From CAMBRQ01 sp945870325 (GTDB lineage Bacteria > Bacillota > Clostridia > Lachnospirales > Lachnospiraceae), in contig NZ_JBNPMC010000016.1 of NCBI RefSeq assembly GCF_050313795.1, positions 8,280 to 72,279 on the forward strand: DNA of 64,000 nt. Reading direction: 5' to 3'. The stretch's first letter is position 1. Each line of letters begins with the position of its first letter. Below the pieces are notes generated by a model that saw only the letters and a program-made list of their open reading frames with translations, was not told the origin of the DNA and searched no databases. Positions 9,107-17,918 of this stretch are shown here, in pieces. The translations under genes were made by a program, and so were the position numbers.

Positions 9107-10531
9107 ATGAAATGTAGAAAATTAAAGTTAATATATTTTTTACTGAGTAGTATTTTATGTATGATGCTTCTTGGAATTGTACTGGCTATTTATGAAAAAA
9201 AGGTGGATGAAGAAACAATGGGATGCGGAATATCCATATATGGAATGGATATTTCGAAATGTACCCTGGAACAGGCAGTAAAAGAGATTGAAGAGACATT
9301 TCGAAATAAAGAAGTTGTTTTCCAGGAAAATGGGAAAAACATATTTGAGACGACAGTGGGAAATATGGGATATGCACTGGAGCCGTCTTTATTGAAGAAA
9401 GAACTTTTGAAAATAAAAAAACAAAGAGACCAAAAGCGTGGCCTGATTGAAAAAAGAAAGAATTATTCGATAGAGTATGAAATTAAAATGGAAAATAAGT
9501 TGGAAGATGTTTTGAATATCGAGGATTTCAATTTAGGAGAACGAATAGAATCATCAGATGCTTATATCGTTTACGACAAACAGAAAGAAGCATTTATTTT
9601 AGTGGATGAAATACAAGGTAATCAGATTGACAAAAAGAAGTTGGTTGAACAAGTGTATAATGCTTTAGCAGAAGACTTTGAAGAACAGCTGATCTCTAGT
9701 CGTTTAGAAATAAAAATAAATCGTCAGGTATATCAGACAGCTGTATCATCAGAAGAAAGTGATCTAAATAGAAAATTAGAAGAATTAAACAGACAGCTTT
9801 TGCAATACCGGACAACAACGGTTTCTTATATATTTGGCGATACTGTCGAAGTTTTGGACAATGAAAAAATATGTTCATGGTTAATTGTCAGTGGGGACAG
9901 TATAAGTGTTAAGGAAGAAGACGTAGTAGCTTTTGTTAAAGAATTGTCTTCAAAATATAACACAATGTACGTGCCTCGTTCTTTTAAGACTTCTTTTGGA
10001 GAAAAAGTAATTATCAGTGGAAATGAATATGGTTACTGGATTGACAAAGATGCGGAATTGCAGAAGTTGTTAGAAGATATAAAGAGTGGTAGTGATGTAA
10101 AACGAGAACCGGTTTACAGTAAACAGGGGTTGAGGAGGAACGGAAGTGATGATCTTCAGGGAAGTTACATAGAAGTAAGTTTAGATAAACAATATTTATG
10201 GCTTTATAAAAATGGAAAGCTTGTTACAGAAACAGATATTATCAGCGGACTTCCTAGTGAGGGATTACAGACGTATCGTGGGTCATGGCCAATTGCATAT
10301 AAAGCAAGGCCATTTACACTGAGCAGTGATATTTATGGATATGAGGTAGAAGTGGAATATTGGATGCCGTTTGTGTATGGACAGGGACTCCATGATGCGG
10401 ACTGGCAGGATGCATTTGGTGGCGAGTTATATAAGACAAAGGGAAGTCATGGTTGCATCAATCTTCCTAAAGAACAGGCAAAAATTATTTATGATACGAT
10501 TGAAGCAGGTTATCCGATTATTATTTATTGA
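9107..10531 (+). CDS. L,D-transpeptidase (YkuD domain) with peptidoglycan-binding region
   Basis: 474 residues: one N-terminal membrane anchor, a central peptidoglycan-binding-type region, and a C-terminal YkuD domain with the catalytic motif SHGCINLP (nucleophile C449). It would form 3-3 peptidoglycan cross-links outside the membrane. The ATG is one base after the kinase stop codon, which implies tight co-expression. Such enzymes can bypass penicillin-binding proteins, but resistance is inference only. Confidence 0.9.
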   Translation: MKCRKLKLIYFLLSSILCMMLLGIVLAIYEKKVDEETMGCGISIYGMDISKCTLEQAVKEIEETFRNKEVVFQENGKNIFETTVGNMGYALEPSLLKKELLKIKKQRDQKRGLIEKRKNYSIEYEIKMENKLEDVLNIEDFNLGERIESSDAYIVYDKQKEAFILVDEIQGNQIDKKKLVEQVYNALAEDFEEQLISSRLEIKINRQVYQTAVSSEESDLNRKLEELNRQLLQYRTTTVSYIFGDTVEVLDNEKICSWLIVSGDSISVKEEDVVAFVKELSSKYNTMYVPRSFKTSFGEKVIISGNEYGYWIDKDAELQKLLEDIKSGSDVKREPVYSKQGLRRNGSDDLQGSYIEVSLDKQYLWLYKNGKLVTETDIISGLPSEGLQTYRGSWPIAYKARPFTLSSDIYGYEVEVEYWMPFVYGQGLHDADWQDAFGGELYKTKGSHGCINLPKEQAKIIYDTIEAGYPIIIY

Positions 10532-10611
10532 TGAATAGATACAATAACTTTTTTAAATTTTTGTTGAAATAGAACCTTAGGGATATCACATGATTTGAAG
10601 TGAAATAGTGG

Positions 10612-11019
10612 GTGGTGGTGTTGAAAGAAATGATAGAGATTGTAATGAGGAAGATTGGAAAGTCGGGGAATATTACAGAGACTGTTCTGGTTTCATTGCC
10701 AAATGCAGAATCCGCTACAATGACTCATGATCCCAATATACTTACTTTCTCTCAGTTGGAAATTCATCTTCAGAAACAGATGATTTTCCAAAATGGTAGA
10801 TTTATTTCTCTTTCTCATTTAGAGTTTCAGACCCTTTCTTATCTGGCATTACATCCTGGATGGGTGATTTCAAAAGAACAGATTTATGAAGCTGTCTGGA
10901 AAGAAGATCAGGAATATTGCGGAAGTGCTGTGGCAAATGTGATCAGCCAGATTCGAAGAAAAATTGGAAACGGTTATATAGAGACAGTGATAAACAGTGG
11001 ATACAAATTTGTTGGGTAA
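10612..11019 (+). CDS. Orphan OmpR-type winged-helix DNA-binding protein
   Basis: About 130 residues. The C-terminal ~95 form a trans-reg-C winged helix (LSHLEFQTLSYLALHPGWVISKEQIYEAVW, then IRRKIG and SGYKFVG), without a receiver domain. Start uncertain: the GTG cluster at 10612-10620, TTG 10621 and ATG 10630 are in frame, with ATG 10630 plausible after GGTGGTGG. Probably a regulator lacking phosphorylation control, or the remnant of a larger regulator. Confidence 0.7.
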   Translation: MVVLKEMIEIVMRKIGKSGNITETVLVSLPNAESATMTHDPNILTFSQLEIHLQKQMIFQNGRFISLSHLEFQTLSYLALHPGWVISKEQIYEAVWKEDQEYCGSAVANVISQIRRKIGNGYIETVINSGYKFVG

Positions 11020-11241
11020 ATTGAAATCTAAATCCTAGAGTCAGGGATATTATTTTGCTTAGAGGTTGCGTTTTCCTTTCCTATTACATACAGAATAGTT
11101 AAGCATATTTCAAAAAGTACACAATTTGGAATATGGAAAAAGAGACGTGAATTTTGTACCGAAATGTATGGATAATTCCTTTTGGAATATTCCAGAAGAA
11201 ATGCCTACATTTTGGAACATTTGCAGAAGGGAGAGTGCAAA

Positions 11242-11901
11242 ATGGCTGTATATGGTTATCACAGGACCAGCACTAGGGACCAGCATCTTGACAGAGGAAT
11301 TCAGGAGATACGGCAATTCTGTAAGGAACACGAAATGGAGCTGAAAAATATCTTTACGGATCAGCAGACAGGAAAGAATTTCAACAGACCAAGATACACT
11401 GTGCTGGTAGAAGATGTTCTGCGGTCAGGAGATATTTTGATTATTACGGAATTGGACCGGTTGGGCAGGAATAAGAAGGATACCATGGAGCAGATTCGAC
11501 AACTGCAGGAAATGGGCGTGCGGCTAATGGTTCTGGAGTTGCCGACTACATTGATGGATATGTCAAAAATGGATAACACCATGGCTTGTCTTATGATGGA
11601 AACCATCAATAATATGATGCTGGAACTTTATGCTTCTATGGCACAGGCAGAAATTGAGAAAAAAGAAAAGCGCTAGAGAGAAGGCATAGAAATGAAGAAG
11701 CTCCGAGGAGAATGGGATGATTATGGAAGACCTGCAGCAATCGGAGAAGATAAGTTTGATGCAGCATTTTCAAAAGTAATTGCCGGAGAGATTACACCGA
11801 CAGAGCTTCGGAAAGAATTAGGATTATCCCACACGACGTTTTATCGCTATCGAAAAAAATATTTAGAAAAACATCCTGAGATTTTGCAATCATCAGATTA
11901 A
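11242..11901 (+). pseudogene. Serine recombinase (resolvase/invertase) interrupted by in-frame UAG
   Basis: From ATG 11242 (AAGGGAG 7 bases upstream) the reading begins MAVYGYHRTSTRDQ, a resolvase catalytic domain with the active serine in RTSTRDQ and the LDRLGRN motif. A TAG at 11674-11676 ends it after KKEKR. The same frame continues REGIE..., a linker, and then LRKELGLSHTTFYRYRKKY, the missing helix-turn-helix that binds DNA. A single CAG to TAG change would explain it. Either a dead gene, a truncated protein, or suppressed readthrough. Confidence 0.8.
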
Positions 11902-11950
11902 CGTCACTATTACTAAGTATAAAAGATAATTTTTCAGGAGGAATAATAGA

Positions 11951-12172
11951 ATGAGCGAGAAACGAGAAGGTAATCTTTTTTATGACAAGGAAAGTGGACG
12001 TTATGATATCCGATTTGGAATGGAATCATATTATGGCGGTCTGCATTGTGGAGAATGTTTTGAAGTAAAAATTAATGATGTCTGGGTGCCGGTCCGGATT
12101 GAAATGGATGAAGACTGGTATCTGGTGGGACTGCCGCTGAAAAGGCTTGATGGATTAACCGTCCGGATGTGA
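11951..12172 (+). CDS. DUF5348 family protein
   Basis: 73 residues containing SGRYDIRFG and YYGGLHCGECFEVKI, which I recognise as DUF5348, a small all-beta family found on Clostridia mobile elements. AGGAGGAA lies 9 bases upstream. Function unknown; it usually sits beside recombinases and toxin-antitoxin genes, as here. Confidence 0.7.
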   Translation: MSEKREGNLFYDKESGRYDIRFGMESYYGGLHCGECFEVKINDVWVPVRIEMDEDWYLVGLPLKRLDGLTVRM

Positions 12173-12184
12173 AAGGAGTTTCAG

Positions 12185-12508
12185 ATGGCAGCCGTGCAGA
12201 AAAGGAAGTATGAAAAACCAATGATAAAGTTTGTGACAGATATGAATATTATATTGGAATGTCTATATGAGGTGTACGGACAGGAGGAACATCATGTACT
12301 TGAAGGGAAGGATATTCAAAAAACGATGATTTTTCCATTTCTGAAGATGTTAGAGAATCAGTGCAATGGAATTACTGTAAGAGTGATACATAAACAATTA
12401 TGGGAAATCTATATAGCGGATCAATCAAAGGAACAGTTTATCAGTAATGCAGAGTCTCTTTTGAAACCGTTGAAACGAGCGGAGGAAAATGTGAATGTAC
12501 TACAATAA
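12185..12508 (+). CDS. Hypothetical protein beside recombinase fragment
   Basis: 107 residues, predicted mostly helical, not recognised. AAAGGAG precedes the ATG, and its 3' end overlaps the next gene by 14 bases, suggesting translational coupling. It may be an accessory factor of the following recombinase-like gene; that is inference from position. Confidence 0.5.
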   Translation: MAAVQKRKYEKPMIKFVTDMNIILECLYEVYGQEEHHVLEGKDIQKTMIFPFLKMLENQCNGITVRVIHKQLWEIYIADQSKEQFISNAESLLKPLKRAEENVNVLQ

Positions 12509-12944
12509 TTACAGAAAATCATGTGGAAACAGGCTGTTGAATAAGAGAATACCGCTATCGGATCAAGAGATCAAAGAACAATATATGGTGGCTTTACAAA
12601 AATTGTATGAGCAACATGATTTGGGAAGCATCTTATTTCTGCGGATTGCTGCAGAAACCGGATTAAGAATGCGTGATATTTATGATCTGAAACCCTCCGA
12701 GATAGTTGTTAGAAAGATTCATAAAAAATCATTGAAGACTGGTAAATACGAAAACTATCCGTTGATTTCTGAAGAAACAGAAAAGATTGCAGAACAATTA
12801 GTGGGGCTTCAAGGCAGATTTTTTAGCAGGGATTATCAGTATTATATAACTGGGATTAAAAGACAGTTCAGTGATCCTAATATGAAATTACTTTACATTG
12901 TACAATACAAAAGAAATAAGAATAGGGTTGAATGTTGTGCATGA
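12495..12944 (+). pseudogene. Tyrosine recombinase-like fragment
   Basis: 149 residues. LFLRIAAETGLRMRDIYDLKPSEI matches the box-I region of phage-type integrases (arginine in GLR), and KTGKYENYPLISEE resembles the strand following it. The expected HxxR and catalytic tyrosine segments are absent; the reading degenerates after KRQFSDPNMK. Probably a 3'-truncated or frameshifted integrase. Confidence 0.5.
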
Positions 12945-13026
12945 ATCCCAAATGAAAAAGAAATGGATATTTCCATCAGATAGTAGTATGATAAAGATAG
13001 TAAAGATTTTCCGTGGAGAAAGGGTG

Positions 13027-13191
13027 ATGGTTATGGCATTGGCACAGGCTACAAAATCTCAAGAAGCAACTTATACAATTGATCATGCAATGGATGTTCT
13101 GCTGGCAAAGCTGGACGAGGCGATTGACGATATGGAAAATGGCAGAGTGCAGACCATCGAGGAAGCCTGGGAGGAAATCGACGCAGTATAA
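13027..13191 (+). CDS. Antitoxin of RelE/ParE-type module
   Basis: 54 residues (ATG 13027 or 13033, after AAGGG). The body TYTIDHAMDVLLAKLDEAIDDMENGRVQTIEEAWEEIDAV looks like a small antitoxin of the RelB/Phd-like group whose C-terminal helix wraps the toxin. It ends 9 bases before the toxin ATG, the standard arrangement. Confidence 0.7.
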   Translation: MVMALAQATKSQEATYTIDHAMDVLLAKLDEAIDDMENGRVQTIEEAWEEIDAV

Positions 13192-13200
13192 GGAACGCAA

Positions 13201-13542
13201 ATGGAAAATAAGAAATACCGTGTTGTAATTGCTGAAAGCGGTAAGCGTGATGTGAAAGAGAAAAAGAAATATATTCTCCAGCATTTCAAATATCGTGAAT
13301 ATGCAGAAAGCTTTTCGCAAAAGATAAAAGCAGCAGCAATGCAATTAAAAGTATTTCCGACAGGATATGAAACGACAGGGTTTCAGTATCGAGGTTACAA
13401 TATCTATATGAAGCCACAAAGTAATCATTTGCTGTTTTATACTATTGATGAAAGAACTGCAACGGTTACAATTCTTCGTGTGCTTCAGGATGGTATGGAT
13501 TGGGAATACATAATAAAACGCTGGATAAAGAGAAATTCATAG
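13201..13542 (+). CDS. RelE/ParE-family toxin
   Basis: 113 residues with the family pattern YRVVIAESGKRDVKEKKKYI, a helix pair, then a beta sheet (YRGYNIYMKPQSNHLLFYTIDE, TVTILRVLQDGMDW). The family members are mRNA interferases or gyrase poisons; the ending (ILRVLQDGMDWEYII) fits the RelE/ParE fold. Paired with the antitoxin upstream. Confidence 0.8.
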   Translation: MENKKYRVVIAESGKRDVKEKKKYILQHFKYREYAESFSQKIKAAAMQLKVFPTGYETTGFQYRGYNIYMKPQSNHLLFYTIDERTATVTILRVLQDGMDWEYIIKRWIKRNS

Positions 13543-13608
13543 AGGATAAGGCAGCATTTTGTGCTGTCTTTTTCTATCAGTGATCTTGCGAAACGAGGAG
13601 AGATTGGA

Positions 13609-14196
13609 ATGTGTGGACGATATTATGTGGATGATGATACAGCCAGAGAAATAGAAAAAGTGGTCCGGGAGGTGGATGAGAAACTGAGAAGAGAGCGCAG
13701 GGGTGATATTTATCCCTCTCAGTCTGCAACTGTGATCACCGGAAGGAAACCACATCTTCTGGCAGAAGAAATGTTATGGGGCTTTCCGCAATATCAGAAA
13801 AAAGGGCTGCTGATTAATGCAAGAGCAGAAACAGCTCTGGAAAGAAAGTCGTTCCGGGATAGTGTGATGCACAGACGCTGTATCATTCCGGCAAAGCAGT
13901 TTTATGAATGGGATCCGGATAAGAATAAAGTTACTTTCCTGAGAGAAAATCAGCCGGTCTTATTCATGGCGGGTTTTTACAATCGCTTTCAGGATGAAGA
14001 CCATTTCATTATCTTAACTACCCAGGCAAATGAATCGGTCAGTCCTGTGCATCATCGGATGCCGTTGATTCTGGAAAGATCCGAATTGGAAGATTGGGTA
14101 TATGAAGACACGTTTTTGGAATATGCACTGCATAAAAAGCCGCCACAGTTGGCACGAAGGCAGGACTATGAACAACAGAGTTTATTTTTAATGTAA
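13609..14196 (+). CDS. SRAP (SOS response-associated peptidase, YedK/HMCES-like) protein
   Basis: 195 residues from ATG 13609, giving MCGRYYV with the essential Cys2 exposed after removal of Met1. Other family marks: NARAET, RRCIIPAKQFYEW and HHRMPLIL. The family links covalently to abasic sites in single-stranded DNA and shields them. A longer frame from 13561 would bury Cys2 and is rejected. Confidence 0.9.
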   Translation: MCGRYYVDDDTAREIEKVVREVDEKLRRERRGDIYPSQSATVITGRKPHLLAEEMLWGFPQYQKKGLLINARAETALERKSFRDSVMHRRCIIPAKQFYEWDPDKNKVTFLRENQPVLFMAGFYNRFQDEDHFIILTTQANESVSPVHHRMPLILERSELEDWVYEDTFLEYALHKKPPQLARRQDYEQQSLFLM

Positions 14197-14199
14197 AAG

Positions 14200-14227
14200 G
14201 AGCCGTCTGAATTTAATCAGGCGGCTC
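14200..14227 (+). terminator. GAGCCG hairpin, terminator-like (copy 1 of 3)
   Basis: GAGCCGTCTGA and TCAGGCGGCTC pair across a 6-base loop, followed by a modest T-rich run. Similar GAGCCGYC...GGCGGCTCG hairpins occur at about 17745 and 22061 after other accessory genes. Confidence 0.6.
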
Positions 14228-14251
14228 GGTGTTATTTTATGGCATTTTTGG

Positions 14252-15151
14252 TTAAGCACACAGGAGTTCCTTACGATCCCGAGAATAAAAGTATGCATGA
14301 TCTGAAAGAATTTCTTCTGGGATGACCATTGTTTCATTGACTTCCCGAATGATTTCGTTTAATTCCATGCAGTCAGTATCAGAAGCTTTTAATAACAGAA
14401 CTTCATGTACGCTGCTGGGAATGACAAAAAAATCATCCTGTAATGTTTTACCGATTTGATTCATGAGATCATCATACAGTGTACAGATAGCACCGTGTTG
14501 TCTTATAGCATTAGAGAGTATGAACAATTCTGATTTCATGACACAATCTCTGTCTGAATCTATAAACTCATTTGAGCTAGGAAAAGCATTTTGCAGAAAA
14601 TCAGACATAGGTGTGAGTTCAGCAGGAAAGACACGAGGAGTGTTTTTTCTTGCATCTGAGAAGATGGTATTTAGATCTTTTCCCCAGGTCTTTAGATGTT
14701 CATTTCGAATCAGAACCGTTGCCATTCTACTATCCTTACAGTCCAAAAGTACATAAAAGACAATTGCCAGATCCAAATAAGGAATATGCGGTACATCTTT
14801 TAGTAGCGACTGATTTGACTTGAAATTGACTAATTTGTAGAGGAGCTTTTCTTGAAGTTTTTCATAATTGAGTAGCATTTCTGTGTCCGTAAAGGAAACA
14901 TCTGCCGCCTGGTGATACAGCTCAACAATATCTTCTGCAATCAGTGAAAGAGATTTTCCGGTCAGATAGAATTCATACCATTCGTCCAGATACAAAACAG
15001 GGCTTATATTGGATGTATCATTGGAAAATTCAATTCCATGCTTCAGGGTGTTATTGTTCTTAGTCGTTGTGATAGGATTCAGGCTGATATGGGAATCAAG
15101 CCTGCTTTCCAGTTCTTTGAGTAATGTTTCTTGAAATTCGTTGTAATTCAT
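14252..15151 (-). CDS. DUF5688 family protein
   Basis: 299 residues, cytosolic, mixed alpha/beta. I recognise the layout (N-terminal helix; ISLNPITTTKNNNTLKHGIEF; PVLYLDEWYEFY) as DUF5688, common in Lachnospiraceae genomes and elements, function unknown. GGGAGA lies upstream of the ATG. A long leader with two terminators precedes it (see 15234-15438), so expression is probably conditional. Confidence 0.65.
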   Translation of the reverse strand: MNYNEFQETLLKELESRLDSHISLNPITTTKNNNTLKHGIEFSNDTSNISPVLYLDEWYEFYLTGKSLSLIAEDIVELYHQAADVSFTDTEMLLNYEKLQEKLLYKLVNFKSNQSLLKDVPHIPYLDLAIVFYVLLDCKDSRMATVLIRNEHLKTWGKDLNTIFSDARKNTPRVFPAELTPMSDFLQNAFPSSNEFIDSDRDCVMKSELFILSNAIRQHGAICTLYDDLMNQIGKTLQDDFFVIPSSVHEVLLLKASDTDCMELNEIIREVNETMVIPEEILSDHAYFYSRDRKELLCA

Positions 15152-15233
15152 AAAAATCTCCCTTCTGGTAAATTATTGGGCAATCATTTTTGTGAATAAT
15201 TCGTTTGTCCTTCCCTCCTTCCTGCATTTAGGC

Positions 15234-15269
15234 AAAAAAAGAGAATGGACACAAATGCGTTCATTCTCT
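15234..15269 (-). terminator. Leader terminator proximal to DUF5688 gene
   Basis: On the minus strand, AGAGAATG and CATTCTCT arms pair around a loop and are followed by seven Ts (plus-strand A-run 15234-15240). Confidence 0.75.
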
Positions 15270-15289
15270 AATATGCTGCAGATTCCTGC

Positions 15290-15343
15290 AAAATAAAAAA
15301 GCCAGAAGGCTCTGCTCTGTGATGGCAGAGAAATCCTCCTGAC
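15290..15343 (-). terminator. Leader terminator distal to DUF5688 gene
   Basis: Outer arms at 15301-15309 and 15335-15343 pair with wobble, inner arms CTCTGC/GCAGAG (15310-15315, 15325-15330) stack inside, and TTTTTTATTTT follows on the minus strand. Together with the promoter at 15410-15438 it defines an RNA of about 110 nt. Confidence 0.75.
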
Positions 15344-15409
15344 TTATATACAAACCTAAACTGCGTGTGAATATCCATTACGGATGACACAAATAATGAT
15401 TACAAAATT

Positions 15410-15438
15410 ATTTTAACACTATATATAGAAGATGTCAA
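15410..15438 (-). promoter_or_regulatory. Sigma-A-type promoter for DUF5688 leader
   Basis: Minus-strand TTGACA, 17-base spacer, TAAAAT. A TGTG/CACA-closed hairpin with ATCC/GGAT inside follows within the predicted transcript before the first terminator. The rest of the 15152-15586 gap holds only the Y-family polymerase ribosome site. Confidence 0.75.
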
Positions 15439-15586
15439 ATGATCAAAAACTATATATTGTATATACGGGGAATTTATAACATCAATGATTGTAAAAAATA
15501 TCAGATGAGGTGTAGATTCCATATTTTCACTCTTGTAAAAAGAATACCAGTTCGATATAATAATTTAAAAGGAGGCGAACATAAGT

Positions 15587-16849
15587 TTGGATAAAGTGAT
15601 TTTTCATATTGATGTGAATTCAGCCTTCCTTTCCTGGGAGGCTGTTTACCGCCTCTATCATTTAGGAGGAAAAGTAGATCTGCGGGATGAAGTAGCTGCT
15701 GTCGGAGGTGATATGGCCATGAGGCATGGAATTATCCTGGCAAAATCAATCCCGGCAAAGAAATATAATATCAAAACCGGCGAGAGTATTGTGGAGGCAC
15801 TTCAAAAGTGTCCGCAGCTTAAATTGGTTCCTCCGAATTATAGTTTGTATGAAAGATGTTCCGCTGCTTTTATGGAGATCCTTCGGCAATACTCTCCGGA
15901 TGTTGAGCAATATAGCGTGGATGAGGCATTTGTTGATATGACCGGCACCGAAAGTTTGTGGGGAGAACCGGTCACTGCAGCCAACCGTATTCGGAATCAA
16001 ATCAGGGAAGAATTAGGATTTACGGTGAATGTCGGGATATCGGAGAATAAACTGCTGGCGAAAATGGCAAGTGATTTCCAAAAGCCTGACCGAGTCCATA
16101 CCTTATGGAAGCATGAGATTGAAATGAAAATGTGGTCGCTACCGGTAACGGATCTGTTCTTCGTTGGGCGAGCTACTGCAAAGAAATTGTTTCATATGGG
16201 AATCCATACGATTGGTGAGCTGGCACAGTCTGATCCGATTATGCTGAAAAGTCATTTGAAAAAGCATGGAGAGGTGATTTGGGCATTTGCGAACGGGATG
16301 GATGTTTCTGTGGTTCAGTCAGAAGCTCCAGCAAATAAAGGATATGGAAACAGCACCACCATTGCTTTTGATGTTACAGATGTATCTACAGCCAAGCTGG
16401 TTCTCCTTGCTTTGGCAGAGACAGTTGGAACCAGACTGCGGGCGGCAGGCGTCCGTGCAGAGGTAATCGCCGTCGGAATCAAAACATTTGATCTTCAGTA
16501 TGCAAGCCATCAGATGACATTGAATAATGCAACCAACATTACGATAGAAATCCATCGTTGTGCATGTCAGCTCTTTGATTCTCTTTGGAATGGGAAAGCA
16601 ATCCGGCATCTGGGCATTCATACCAGCAGGATTAAGGATCATATGGATATGCGGCAGCTTGATATGTTTGATACAACGGATTATGAAAAGCTGGAGCATA
16701 TGGATGCAACTGTAGATAAGATTCGGATGCGTTATGGCAGGGATTCTTTAAAACGGGCAGTATTTGTAGGAAGCAGGATTGATCACATGTCAGGTGGTAT
16801 CAGTCGGGAAAAACGTACAGTTGATTATAAGAAAGTAAAGGTAGAATAG
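15587..16849 (+). CDS. Y-family DNA polymerase (DinB/UmuC-like)
   Basis: 420 residues from TTG 15587 after AAAGGAGG. Catalytic carboxylates D9 (FHIDVNSAF), D112 and E113 (YSVDEAFVDM) are present; a fingers/thumb region and little-finger domain follow. It performs error-prone translesion synthesis. No obvious GAAC-N4-GTTC LexA box was seen upstream. Followed closely by a small gene that commonly accompanies mobile umuC genes. Confidence 0.9.
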   Translation: MDKVIFHIDVNSAFLSWEAVYRLYHLGGKVDLRDEVAAVGGDMAMRHGIILAKSIPAKKYNIKTGESIVEALQKCPQLKLVPPNYSLYERCSAAFMEILRQYSPDVEQYSVDEAFVDMTGTESLWGEPVTAANRIRNQIREELGFTVNVGISENKLLAKMASDFQKPDRVHTLWKHEIEMKMWSLPVTDLFFVGRATAKKLFHMGIHTIGELAQSDPIMLKSHLKKHGEVIWAFANGMDVSVVQSEAPANKGYGNSTTIAFDVTDVSTAKLVLLALAETVGTRLRAAGVRAEVIAVGIKTFDLQYASHQMTLNNATNITIEIHRCACQLFDSLWNGKAIRHLGIHTSRIKDHMDMRQLDMFDTTDYEKLEHMDATVDKIRMRYGRDSLKRAVFVGSRIDHMSGGISREKRTVDYKKVKVE

Positions 16850-16862
16850 GAGGTGTCATTTG

Positions 16863-17177
16863 ATGGGATTTTCAATCGGTATGGAAGAGGAAAAGCTTCA
16901 GGAGCAAGCAATTCGGGGAGTGCCACATAAGGTTGCAGCAGACTGCTGGTTTACCAGCACCGGTAAAATGATCCCCAGAATGATAAAATATGAGGATACT
17001 GAGGGAGCCAGGCATTTACTGAAAGATATTGAAGTGCTAAAATCTGATAAGAAGCATTATGCGGGTATTCTGATGTATCGATATGACTGCAGAGCAGTTG
17101 TGAATAATCGGATGCAGAACTTTATCCTATGTTACCATCCGGAAAATAATACGTGGGATATGATATTCCCGGAATAG
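16863..17177 (+). CDS. Small conserved protein accompanying the Y-family polymerase
   Basis: 105 residues or slightly fewer; ATG 16863 follows AGGAGGTG. Not assigned to a named family. The spacing of 13 bases from the polymerase stop and co-orientation suggest one operon and a possible polymerase-accessory role, by analogy with YolD-type partners; no YolD motif was identified. Confidence 0.55.
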   Translation: MGFSIGMEEEKLQEQAIRGVPHKVAADCWFTSTGKMIPRMIKYEDTEGARHLLKDIEVLKSDKKHYAGILMYRYDCRAVVNNRMQNFILCYHPENNTWDMIFPE

Positions 17178-17192
17178 AAAGGAGTACAAAAG

Positions 17193-17741
17193 ATGAATCC
17201 ATTTATAGATTGCCCTGTGTATGAAACAGAGCATTTTATTATAAGAAAACTTAAGCGAGAAGATGCAGAGGCATTATTTTCCTGCTATTCAGATTCGGAT
17301 GCGGCAAGATTTTTCAATGGAGATTGCTGTGGGGATGATTTTTATTATACAGATTTGGAAAAATTCAAAGAATGTGTAGAATTCTGGCTGGAGCGGTATG
17401 AAGTACAGGATTTTGTACGCTGGAGCATCCTTGACAAAGAAACCAATTATCTGATAGGAACAATAGAGATTTGTCCTTCTTTAAAATATGCAGTAGATGG
17501 GAAACGTATGGGGATTTTGAGAATAGATTTAAAATCTGACTACGAAAGACAGGAAGTGTTAAACGAACTTATGAGTATCCTAATTGAACATGCTTATGAT
17601 GATTTTCAGGTTTCATCGTTGCTCATGAAAATTCAAAAGGATGCTGAAGAAAGGAAGACGTTGGTTAAAACATATCAGTTTGTTACAGCGAAAGATGAAT
17701 GTAATATTTCTTTTGAGGATTACTATATCAGGTACAAATAA
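17193..17741 (+). CDS. GNAT-family N-acetyltransferase
   Basis: 182 residues. FIIRKLKREDAEALFSCYSD is the GNAT N-terminal strand-helix, and YLIGTIEI the central strand. The acetyl-CoA loop is weak (ESDYERQEV-like region, no clear RxxGxG/A), so activity is uncertain. AAAGGAGT precedes the ATG. Third gene of the polymerase operon. Confidence 0.65.
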   Translation: MNPFIDCPVYETEHFIIRKLKREDAEALFSCYSDSDAARFFNGDCCGDDFYYTDLEKFKECVEFWLERYEVQDFVRWSILDKETNYLIGTIEICPSLKYAVDGKRMGILRIDLKSDYERQEVLNELMSILIEHAYDDFQVSSLLMKIQKDAEERKTLVKTYQFVTAKDECNISFEDYYIRYK

Positions 17742-17744
17742 AAA

Positions 17745-17768
17745 GAGCCGTCCGGATAGGCGACTTGT
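17745..17768 (+). terminator. GAGCCG hairpin, weakened (copy 2 of 3)
   Basis: GAGCCGTCCGGATAGGCGAC resembles the hairpins at 14200 and 22061 but pairs only through two wobbles and lacks a T-run. The following 150 bases hold no supported gene. Confidence 0.35.
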
Positions 17769-17918
17769 ATACTGTAGATTTGATTCGAGTTCAATATAGA
17801 GATGAAGTGCTTTGGAGCAATATTGTTCAAGAAGTAATCACCAAGGCATAAGAAAAATTACATTCATTTTTAGAAATTGATTTGGAAAAAGGTATAAAAA
17901 AGTTAAGAAAAAGTATCA

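Noticed and set aside
15540..15586. LexA box upstream of the Y-family polymerase
   Set aside because: Only a GTTCG half-site is seen; no full GAAC-N4-GTTC.
17770..17850. Possible gene remnant after the GNAT gene (VQYRDEVLWSNIVQEVITKA)
   Set aside because: Too short and without a start or ribosome site; may be a degraded element gene but not supportable.
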